Part shown: positions 1 through 5,343 of the stretch, piece by piece | Layout of the letters: the number at the start of each line of letters is the position of its first letter | Position numbering within the stretch: position 1 is the first letter of the stretch | Source: Bacteroidota bacterium | GTDB taxonomy: Bacteria; Bacteroidota; Bacteroidia; NS11-12g; UBA955 | Length of the DNA: 5,343 nucleotides | Assembly: GCA_008081305.1 (NCBI GenBank) | Contig: VMCP01000185.1 | Location: forward strand, 1-5,343 | Reading direction: 5' to 3' | Translations under genes and position numbers: made by a program | Notes under the pieces: model-generated | What the model saw: the letters and a program-made list of their open reading frames with translations, nothing else | Database searches by the model: none | What the model was told of the DNA's origin: nothing

Positions 1-1
1 C

Positions 2-244
2 CTTGCCGCCGGATTATTACTCGTTGTCGTCCCCGCCGCCTTCCAACGTTCCGGCCTTGCCGTTCTGCCGCGCCCTCCCGCCGGTCTTGGTCTTGTGAAG
101 AACTTAGGAAGAGTATTAATGACAGAATATTTGGTTCCTTTTGAACTCTCTGGAATTTTGTTTATTTCAGCCATGGTTGGTGCTGTTTTGTTAGGAAAAA
201 GAAGTCCACAAGAGGATGTGGAGCCGCAAGGTGATAAGCTTTAA
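2..244 (+). CDS. nuoJ: NADH-quinone oxidoreductase subunit J, C-terminal part (5' end outside window)
   Basis: This is the last 80 codons of a frame open from the left edge to a TAA at 242-244; the true start lies upstream. NuoJ is a membrane subunit of complex I, next to NuoK and NuoA at the quinone-module end of the membrane arm. The visible part has a hydrophobic segment (about residues 3-14 of the fragment), a Pro/Gly-rich loop, then GLVKNLGRVLMTEYLVPFEL followed by a last membrane helix (FISAMVGAVLLGKR) and a charged tail. The pattern GxxLMTEYLxPFE-helix-AMVGAVLL is typical of NuoJ C-termini, and nuoK begins 3 nt after the stop. The first ~97 bases are far richer in G+C than the rest and use C-ending codons, unlike every neighbour. 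The NuoJ assignment is firm from about position 98 to the stop. Upstream of that the frame is open and plausible, but the sequence could be foreign or misassembled. Confidence 0.85.
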   Translation, partial: LAAGLLLVVVPAAFQRSGLAVLPRPPAGLGLVKNLGRVLMTEYLVPFELSGILFISAMVGAVLLGKRSPQEDVEPQGDKL

Positions 245-247
245 TTC

Positions 248-574
248 ATGTTGAGTATTTTTCATTCACTTGAAATCAGCCACTACATCTATTTGAGTTG
301 TGTGTTGTTTTCAATCGGGTTATTTGGTGTATTATTCCGTCGAAATGCCATCATTTTATTAATGTGTATTGAGTTGATGCTGAATGCAGTTAATTTATTA
401 TTGGCTGCTTTTACAGAGTATATGGGAGATACACAGGCTAATGGCCAGATGTTTGTATTTTTCATTATGGTTGTAGCCGCTGCCGAAGCAGCAGTGGGTT
501 TAGCAATCATCGTAATGGTTTATCGCAATACGCGTAAAACCGATGTCAGTTTCCTTGATCAATTGAAAGACTAA
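248..574 (+). CDS. nuoK: NADH-quinone oxidoreductase subunit K
   Basis: A complete 108-residue membrane subunit of complex I (E. coli NuoK is 100), homologous to mitochondrial ND4L and MrpC-type antiporter subunits. Three helices are visible: about residues 11-30, 34-55 and 67-92. The two membrane glutamates that carry protons in this family are present: Glu42 in CIELMLNAVN (E. coli Glu36) and Glu80 in VAAAEAAVGLAI (E. coli Glu72). The conserved RRN at 31-33 sits on the loop between helices 1 and 2. Relative to E. coli there are about six extra residues at the N-terminus and two in the loop after helix 2. The ATG lies 3 nt after the nuoJ stop. The only Shine-Dalgarno-like bases, AAGG at 228-231, are too far upstream to be convincing, so translation is probably coupled to nuoJ. 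The last base of its TAA is the first base of the nuoL ATG. Confidence 0.96.
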   Translation: MLSIFHSLEISHYIYLSCVLFSIGLFGVLFRRNAIILLMCIELMLNAVNLLLAAFTEYMGDTQANGQMFVFFIMVVAAAEAAVGLAIIVMVYRNTRKTDVSFLDQLKD

Positions 575-2460
575 TGAACCCTATAGCATTAATTTTAGCG
601 TTTCCTTTATTGGGTTTTTTAATAAACGGCTTGCTTGGACCGAAGTTACCAAAGTCAATCGTTGGTTGGTTGGGTAGCATAGCTGTATTTGCATCGTTTA
701 TTCTAGCGGTTTCTAAATGGTCCTTAATCTTAGCGGATGCAAAGGGTATTAATTGGAATGCCTACACCTTTTTGCAAATTGAGCAACTTACCCTAAACGT
801 ATCCTTTACATTGGATAGATTGTCATTATGGATGACACTCATCATCACAGGTATAGGTTCGTTAATACACTTATATTCCATTTCCTATATGGATCACGAT
901 GAACAACCTGCTAAGTTTTTCGCTTACCTGAATCTGTTCATTTTCTCCATGCTATTGTTGGTTTTAGGCTCAAACTTCCTGATGTTATTTTTTGGTTGGG
1001 AAGGGGTAGGACTTTGTTCCTATTTGCTTATCGGCTTTTGGTATACCAATAAAGATTTTGGGCATGCTGCTAGAAAGGCATTTGTAATGAACCGTATTGG
1101 TGATCTTGGTTTGCTTTTGGGTATGTATTTAATCGCTAGCAATTATGGTTCTTTAGAGTATGCTGAAGTTCTGCCGAGCATGGCCCAAGGGAATGGAAGT
1201 GTGTCTCTATTAACAGGTATAGCCGTGTTGTTGTTTATTGGTGCCATTGGTAAGAGTGCACAAGTGCCCTTGTTTACATGGCTTCCAGATGCAATGGCGG
1301 GGCCAACACCGGTTTCTGCTTTGATTCACGCCGCAACCATGGTTACAGCGGGTATCTACCTCGTGGTTAGAACTCAAGCTTTATTCTTTCTTTCACCGGC
1401 AGCAAGAACAGTAGTGCTAGTAATAGGAGTGCTTACCGCACTGATTGCGGCAGTTATTGCTCTTCGACAAAACGATATCAAAAAAGTATTGGCATACTCT
1501 ACCGTCAGTCAACTTGGATTCATGTTTGTAGCTTTAGGAGTAGGAGCTTACACAACGGCATTATTCCATGTTACCACTCATGCATTCTTCAAAGCTTTGT
1601 TGTTTTTGGGTGCAGGTTCTGTAATACACGGTGTTCATGATGAACAGGATATGCGATATATGGGTGGGTTGAAATCAAAGATGCCCGTAACCTACTGGAC
1701 ATTGTTAATAGGAACCCTGGCTATTTCTGGCTTTCCAATGTTGAGTGGGTTCTTCTCGAAAGATGAGATTTTGGCCAATGTATTTCATCATAGTGCTTTG
1801 GTTTACGGAATTATGGCTTTTGCAGCATTGCTTACGTCGGTTTATATGTTTAGACTGTTCTTCTTAACGTTTCATGGTGAATACAGAGGAACAGAAAAGC
1901 TTGAATTCGATAAAGTCCATGAGTCTAATTGGAAAATGACTACACCATTACTTGTACTTGCCTTATTGTCAGTACTAGGAGGGTTGTTGAATTTGCCACA
2001 TTATATTTCACACGAAGGCTTCTTGTCGGCTTGGTTAAAGCCTACTTACATCATGTTTGAAGAAGTGATTCACGCAGATATGACCACTGAGATTTTATTG
2101 ATTTCAATGGCAGTATTGATATTCCTTGTAGGTTTTGTCTATAGCCGCCAACGCTATTTAGTTAAGGGTGTTTCTCCAGAGGTTGAAACCAAAGGTGTGG
2201 CAAAGTGGTTGCAGAATAAGTTGTACATTGATGAATTCTATAACCTAGTAGTGGTTAAGCCTCTAGAGGTTCTTGGAGATATCCTTTTTGCTTTATTCGA
2301 CACCTTGTTGTTATACGGATTGACCTTTGCTGTTCATCCTGTTTTAAGATGGGTAGGCGGTCGAAATCGTAAAATACAAAACGGAAATATTGAGTTTTAT
2401 CTTTTATATATGGTTGTAGCAATAGCCATTTTGTTGGGCGTTAATTTATTGTTCGTATAG
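574..2460 (+). CDS. nuoL: NADH-quinone oxidoreductase subunit L (distal antiporter-like proton channel)
   Basis: A complete 628-residue subunit (E. coli 613), homologous to ND5 and MrpA, at the far end of the membrane arm. It supplies one of the proton channels and the long lateral helix that runs along NuoM and NuoN. The N-terminal ND5 domain is seen around residues 65-110 (FTLDRLSLWM, then YSISYMDHDE), followed by the antiporter core. Key residues are Glu143 in FGWEGVGLCSYLLIGFW (E. coli Glu144), Asp177 in NRIGDLG, Lys227 in GKSAQVPLFTWLPDAMAGPT, His252 in SALIHAATM, His332, His336 and Lys340 in FHVTTHAFFKALLFL, and Lys396-Asp397 in GFFSKDEIL. The C-terminal ~130 residues fit the lateral helix and final anchor: an amphipathic region near 531-575 with KLYIDEFYN, then a last helix at about 608-627. 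The ATG overlaps the nuoK stop by one base (TAATG); GAAAGA at 565-570 is at best a weak ribosome site. The stop overlaps the nuoM start by one base. No frameshift or missing motif is seen. Confidence 0.98.
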   Translation: MNPIALILAFPLLGFLINGLLGPKLPKSIVGWLGSIAVFASFILAVSKWSLILADAKGINWNAYTFLQIEQLTLNVSFTLDRLSLWMTLIITGIGSLIHLYSISYMDHDEQPAKFFAYLNLFIFSMLLLVLGSNFLMLFFGWEGVGLCSYLLIGFWYTNKDFGHAARKAFVMNRIGDLGLLLGMYLIASNYGSLEYAEVLPSMAQGNGSVSLLTGIAVLLFIGAIGKSAQVPLFTWLPDAMAGPTPVSALIHAATMVTAGIYLVVRTQALFFLSPAARTVVLVIGVLTALIAAVIALRQNDIKKVLAYSTVSQLGFMFVALGVGAYTTALFHVTTHAFFKALLFLGAGSVIHGVHDEQDMRYMGGLKSKMPVTYWTLLIGTLAISGFPMLSGFFSKDEILANVFHHSALVYGIMAFAALLTSVYMFRLFFLTFHGEYRGTEKLEFDKVHESNWKMTTPLLVLALLSVLGGLLNLPHYISHEGFLSAWLKPTYIMFEEVIHADMTTEILLISMAVLIFLVGFVYSRQRYLVKGVSPEVETKGVAKWLQNKLYIDEFYNLVVVKPLEVLGDILFALFDTLLLYGLTFAVHPVLRWVGGRNRKIQNGNIEFYLLYMVVAIAILLGVNLLFV

Positions 2461-3896
2461 TGGAGTTGATTATTATACCTGTTGTTGCCGCGTTGTTGTC
2501 CATATTCACAAAGGGCAATCGCTGGTTGAATACAATTTTAGCCACAGCAGGACTTGGGGTGTTGTTATTGAAATTTGGTCCGTCTAACATGGATTACCAG
2601 TCTGGCCAATGGGTGAGCATCGTGGATGTTCCTTGGTTGTCAGATGTCGTTCACTTCCATTTGGGACTAGACGGTATTAGTTATTTACTGCTTTTACTGA
2701 CTAATATATTACTACCGCTAATTGTTTTCAGTGTTAACGATCATCGTAAACCTTCTTTGGTGCCTTTAGCTTTGGTGATGCAGGCAGGTCTGAACGGCGT
2801 GTTCATGGCTAAGGATGGATTAATGTTTTATCTCTTTTGGGAACTAGCGATGATTCCGATTTACTTCATCACACTTATTTACGCTGAAAGAGACAACTTC
2901 GTTACAACGGTTCGCTTCTTTATTTATACGTTTATAGGTTCTTTGGGGATGCTAGCATCATTAATTTACCTATACACAAAAACTCCAGATGCTTCTTTTG
3001 CATTTGAGTCATTAATGAGTATTAACCTCGGTTACACCGAATCAATTTGGGTTGGAGCCGGATTCCTATTGGCTTTTGCCGTTAAAATACCTTTATTCCC
3101 TTTTCATACTTGGCAACCGAATACATATACTTACGCCCCAGCGCAAGGAAGTATGTTGCTTTCGGGTATCATGTTGAAAATGGGATTGTACGGACTCATC
3201 CGTTGGTATATGCCTTTAGCAGGGGAGAGTATACCATTTTATCAGCCTATTATAATCACCTTAGCTGTGATCGGTATTGTATACGGAGCTTTAATTGCCA
3301 TGCGTCAGGAAGACATGAAGCGCCTTGTTGCATACAGTTCATTATCTCACGTAGGATTAATTGCTGCGGGAATCATGACCATGACGGAAACGGGTATGAA
3401 CGGAGCGTTATTGCAGATGTTTGTCCATGGGGTAAATGTCGTTGGTTTGTTTATGGCCATTGATCTTATACAACAGACCTATAGGGGTAGACATTTTGCA
3501 GAGTTAGGAGGTTTGGCAAAAGTCAATCGATGGTTTACCATTTTATTTTTCTTAATCATTATTGGCACAGCAGCAGCACCATTAACGAATGGTTTCCCAG
3601 GTGAATTTATGTTGTTAAAGTCAATTTTTGATTACGATACTACGTATGTTGTGTTTGCTGGACTTACCATTATTTTATGTGCGGTATACATGTTAAGGAT
3701 GTTCCAGTTTAGCATGCTAGGCGAACCACAGGAAGAGAATAAGCCTATTGCCCTAGTAAATACACTGCCATTGGTAGTCATTGCTATAATGGTAATTGTT
3801 ATAGGGATATTTCCCCAATGGTTCATAGAGATATTTGAGCCTGCGGTAAAAAATATATTAACCACCATATCTAATACGAAAGGAGTAATGTCGTGA
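2460..3896 (+). CDS. nuoM: NADH-quinone oxidoreductase subunit M (central antiporter-like proton channel)
   Basis: A complete 478-residue subunit (E. coli 509), homologous to ND4 and MrpD, the middle proton channel of the membrane arm. Channel residues visible: Glu128 in YLFWELAMIPIYF (E. coli Glu144), Lys209 in FAVKIPLFPFHTW (E. coli Lys234), His216, Lys240 in SGIMLKMGLYG (E. coli Lys265), His297 in YSSLSHVGL, His323 in FVHGVNVVGL, and Glu382 in NGFPGEFMLL (E. coli Glu407). After HTW the usual LPDAH is QPNTY, so the second motif His and the Asp are replaced. The region before Glu128 is about 16 residues shorter than in E. coli. The start is GTG, whose G is the last base of the nuoL TAG (TAGTG). 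An in-frame stop at 2442-2444 excludes an earlier common start, and the next ATG (codon 44) would delete the first helix. A TTG at 2466 is a weaker alternative. No Shine-Dalgarno site is seen, so coupling to nuoL is likely. Confidence 0.97.
   Translation: MELIIIPVVAALLSIFTKGNRWLNTILATAGLGVLLLKFGPSNMDYQSGQWVSIVDVPWLSDVVHFHLGLDGISYLLLLLTNILLPLIVFSVNDHRKPSLVPLALVMQAGLNGVFMAKDGLMFYLFWELAMIPIYFITLIYAERDNFVTTVRFFIYTFIGSLGMLASLIYLYTKTPDASFAFESLMSINLGYTESIWVGAGFLLAFAVKIPLFPFHTWQPNTYTYAPAQGSMLLSGIMLKMGLYGLIRWYMPLAGESIPFYQPIIITLAVIGIVYGALIAMRQEDMKRLVAYSSLSHVGLIAAGIMTMTETGMNGALLQMFVHGVNVVGLFMAIDLIQQTYRGRHFAELGGLAKVNRWFTILFFLIIIGTAAAPLTNGFPGEFMLLKSIFDYDTTYVVFAGLTIILCAVYMLRMFQFSMLGEPQEENKPIALVNTLPLVVIAIMVIVIGIFPQWFIEIFEPAVKNILTTISNTKGVMS
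3879..3885 (+). promoter_or_regulatory. Shine-Dalgarno site for nuoN
   Basis: AAAGGAG lies inside the end of nuoM, seven bases before the GTG at 3893. It is the only strong Shine-Dalgarno match at a gene start in the window, since nuoK, nuoL and nuoM have weak or no matches. It supports GTG 3893 as the nuoN start over the internal ATG at 3908. The ATG at 3888-3890 between them is in the nuoM frame, not that of nuoN. Confidence 0.6.
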
Positions 3897-5272
3897 TAGC
3901 CATTTCTATGATATTCTTAGGCAGTATCGCCTTGATGTTCGCTGGAATCAATGCAGAGGAGAAAAAAGTCAAACCATTTTTCGCAGTTCTATTGGCTTTG
4001 TCAGGCATTTTTGCGTTTCTAGAGTCTAAAGCCATATTTGCGTTTGATGAGCTATTTGTTTGGGTTCCTAAGCATATGGTTGATTTTGATGCATTTGGTT
4101 TACAAATGGTGGGAGTATTGTCAATATTGGCTGCTATCATCATAAATCTTATGCCCGCTGCAAATCGTAAAGGGGTGGATATTTTAGCTCTGATGGCTTT
4201 TTCCTTATGTGGGGGTATTTTGATGATAGGTGCGAAGCATTTAGTGGTGTTATTTCTTGGAATTGAGGTGCTTTCTATTCCGTTATTTGTATTGGCAGGA
4301 AGCGATAAAGATAATATCAGTGGAAATGAAGCCGCATTGAAGTACTTTTTGATGGGTGCGTTCTCATCGGCTATCTTTTTGTTAGGCGCTGCATTCTTGT
4401 ACGGAGGAAGTGCAGTTATGACGTATCAGGAAATGTTTTTAAGATTAAGTTTCTCAGAACATTTCGGTGATTTCCCAGTATTGATGAAAGCGGGAATGAT
4501 ATTGGTAATGGTTGGTTTGCTATTTAAAGTAAGTGCGGTTCCTTTTCATTTTTGGAGCCCTGACGTATACGAAGGATCCCCAAATCGAGTAACGTCATTT
4601 ATGGCGGTTATTGTGAAGATTGCAGGTTTTGTAGCACTTGCTAATTTCATGAAGGCCTTCTTGCCAATGTTAGAGTGGACATCAAACTGGTTGCTTCCAA
4701 TTTCAGCGATTACCATATTAGGTGGTAACATTGCCGCTTTTGCGCAGAAGTCTTTTAAAAGGATGTTAGCATATTCTAGTATCTCGCATGCTGGATATTT
4801 GTTGTTGTTTGCATTAACATCAATGCAGGATATGTCAGTGTTAGGTACTTATCTATTAGCATATGGACTTTCAACAGCGTTGTTGTTCTACTTATTTGAT
4901 AAATATGCGAATGGTGATAAGAACGGATTTGAAATATTTACAGGGTTGACGTTTACCAATAGAACAGATACAATAGCATTGGTTGTAGCAACCTTATCTA
5001 TTGCTGGAATTCCTGGTACCATCGGATTCATAGGTAAATATCAATTGTTTTCAACCGCCTTTGGTCCTCAATTTTGGGGAGTAATGATTGCATTGCTTGG
5101 TTCAATAATATCTATTGGTTATTATTTCAAGCCATTTAAGTATGCATTTAGAACCGAGAGCGATACTCCAAACCAATGGAATTGGTCTTGGGGTTCTATT
5201 TGTTCTGTAGTCATCTCTTCTGTCATTCTTGCCTTAGGGTTGTTCCCTTATTTGCTATCCCTATATTTTTAA
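3893..5272 (+). CDS. nuoN: NADH-quinone oxidoreductase subunit N (proximal antiporter-like proton channel)
   Basis: A complete 459-residue subunit (E. coli 485), homologous to ND2, the antiporter-like channel closest to NuoK. Key residues: Glu125 in FLGIEVLSIPLFVL (E. coli Glu133), Lys212 in LLFKVSAVPFHFWSPDVYEG (E. coli Lys217), Lys242 in AVIVKIAGF (E. coli Lys247), His299 in AYSSISHAGYLLL, and Lys382 in GIPGTIGFIGKYQLF (E. coli Lys395). The FHFWSPDVYEGSP block is diagnostic for NuoN as against NuoM or NuoL. The rest is a series of hydrophobic helices ending with a short hydrophobic C-terminus (LFPYLLSLYF). The GTG start overlaps the nuoM stop by four bases (GTGA) and is backed by AAAGGAG just upstream; starting at the next ATG (codon 6) would lose little, so the exact start is slightly uncertain. 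It is the last nuo gene seen, in keeping with the usual J-K-L-M-N order, and its TAA runs into a short hairpin. Confidence 0.97.
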   Translation: MIAISMIFLGSIALMFAGINAEEKKVKPFFAVLLALSGIFAFLESKAIFAFDELFVWVPKHMVDFDAFGLQMVGVLSILAAIIINLMPAANRKGVDILALMAFSLCGGILMIGAKHLVVLFLGIEVLSIPLFVLAGSDKDNISGNEAALKYFLMGAFSSAIFLLGAAFLYGGSAVMTYQEMFLRLSFSEHFGDFPVLMKAGMILVMVGLLFKVSAVPFHFWSPDVYEGSPNRVTSFMAVIVKIAGFVALANFMKAFLPMLEWTSNWLLPISAITILGGNIAAFAQKSFKRMLAYSSISHAGYLLLFALTSMQDMSVLGTYLLAYGLSTALLFYLFDKYANGDKNGFEIFTGLTFTNRTDTIALVVATLSIAGIPGTIGFIGKYQLFSTAFGPQFWGVMIALLGSIISIGYYFKPFKYAFRTESDTPNQWNWSWGSICSVVISSVILALGLFPYLLSLYF

Positions 5273-5287
5273 GGGAAGTTTTCCCTT
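5271..5287 (+). terminator. Short hairpin at the operon end, possible terminator
   Basis: AAGGGAA (5271-5277), a three-base loop (GTT) and TTCCCTT (5281-5287) form a perfect seven-pair stem that starts within the nuoN stop codon. A further U-G pair (5270/5288) is possible. Its position right after the last nuo gene suits transcript termination or 3'-end protection. No T-run follows it; the T-rich stretch (5266-5270) lies before it. It is therefore not a classical intrinsic terminator on either strand, and the stem is only modestly stable. Confidence 0.4.
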
Positions 5288-5343
5288 GCTGATAATGCGC
5301 GGCTGATTACTGTGAATCAATTCTTCCCATGAAATCCAACTTT
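5273..5343. other. Short region after nuoN, no assignable gene
   Basis: These 71 bases follow nuoN and run to the window edge. Apart from the hairpin there is a weak inverted repeat (TGATT at 5304-5308, AATCA at 5315-5319). On the + strand an ATG at 5329-5331 opens a frame of five codons (MKSNF) before the edge, with no ribosome site before it. On the - strand two frames enter from the right edge. One stops at 5307-5309 (ending MGRIDSQ). The other stops at 5261-5263 (26 codons, ending SKGKLPLKI) and would overlap the nuoN end. Either could be the tail of a convergent gene, but these lengths are too short to tell from chance. Confidence 0.3.

Noticed and set aside
1..62. Direct repeat CCTTGCCG at 1-8 and 55-62
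   Set aside because: Eight bases in a GC-rich, low-complexity stretch is likely chance, and no third copy or mobile-element feature is present.
289..510. Open frame of 73 codons on the - strand within nuoK
   Set aside because: It is fully antisense to a conserved nuoK and has no recognisable domain.
3110..3463. Open frame of 117 codons on the + strand within nuoM
   Set aside because: It lies in another frame of a well-conserved membrane subunit; its Cys/His/Tyr/Arg-rich product looks like an out-of-frame reading of membrane codons, with no ribosome site or domain.
574..3896. Mrp-type Na+/H+ antiporter or hydrogenase-linked complex instead of complex I
   Set aside because: NuoL, NuoM and NuoN resemble Mrp and hydrogenase membrane subunits, but the J-K-L-M-N order, a distinct NuoN, the NuoL lateral helix and the NuoJ tail point to complex I.
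3632..4143. Two - strand open frames (3632-3868 and 3871-4143) opposite the nuoM/nuoN junction
   Set aside because: Both are antisense to conserved coding sequence, show no recognisable family and have low-complexity Asn/Ile/Thr-rich products.
4546..4731. Open frame of 61 codons on the - strand within nuoN
   Set aside because: It is antisense to the most conserved part of nuoN and has no independent support.
5286..5314. Possible promoter for a gene starting at ATG 5329 (TTG near 5286, then TACTGTG near 5308; or GATAAT at 5291-5296)
   Set aside because: The matches to the Bacteroidota -33/-7 pattern or to sigma-70 boxes are poor, and the downstream gene itself is unproven.
5304..5319. Inverted repeat TGATT-N6-AATCA resembling an operator
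   Set aside because: Five-base arms are expected by chance in AT-rich DNA, and no neighbouring regulator or promoter supports it.

Overview
The window is the 3' end of a NADH:quinone oxidoreductase (respiratory complex I, nuo / NDH-1) operon. It holds the C-terminal part of nuoJ and complete nuoK, nuoL, nuoM and nuoN, all on the + strand in the canonical order. Together they encode most of the membrane arm: NuoJ and NuoK link the quinone-module side to the pump, and NuoL, NuoM and NuoN are the three antiporter-like proton channels. The main charged residues expected for proton transfer (the Glu and Lys of the half-channels) are present in each complete subunit, so the complex looks functional.

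Organism: outside its first ~97 bases the DNA is AT-rich, with many TTA/TTG Leu codons and mostly poor Shine-Dalgarno sites. The NuoM channel motif (HTWQP...GIMLKMG) and the NuoJ tail (GLVKNLG...LPFE-like) resemble Bacteroidota complex I as I remember it. A Bacteroidota or close relative is therefore my best guess, from recognition rather than a search.

Layout: 2-244 nuoJ tail; 248-574 nuoK; 574-2460 nuoL; 2460-3896 nuoM; 3893-5272 nuoN; 5271-5287 a short hairpin that may end the operon; 5273-5343 a short non-nuo stretch in which no gene can be assigned with confidence. Gene junctions are extremely tight (3-nt gap, 1-nt overlap, 1-nt overlap, 4-nt overlap), which implies one transcript with translational coupling. 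Two of the four complete genes start with GTG.

The most unusual thing is the left edge. The first ~90 bases are about two-thirds G+C, while the next 90 are about one-third, with the switch inside the nuoJ reading frame. The frame stays open and looks NuoJ-like, but the antisense strand there also reads like the end of a high-GC gene with tandem stop codons, so a chimeric junction is a real possibility. Otherwise this is an ordinary, conserved housekeeping operon; I found no sign of a novel system, mobile element, CRISPR array or RNA gene.
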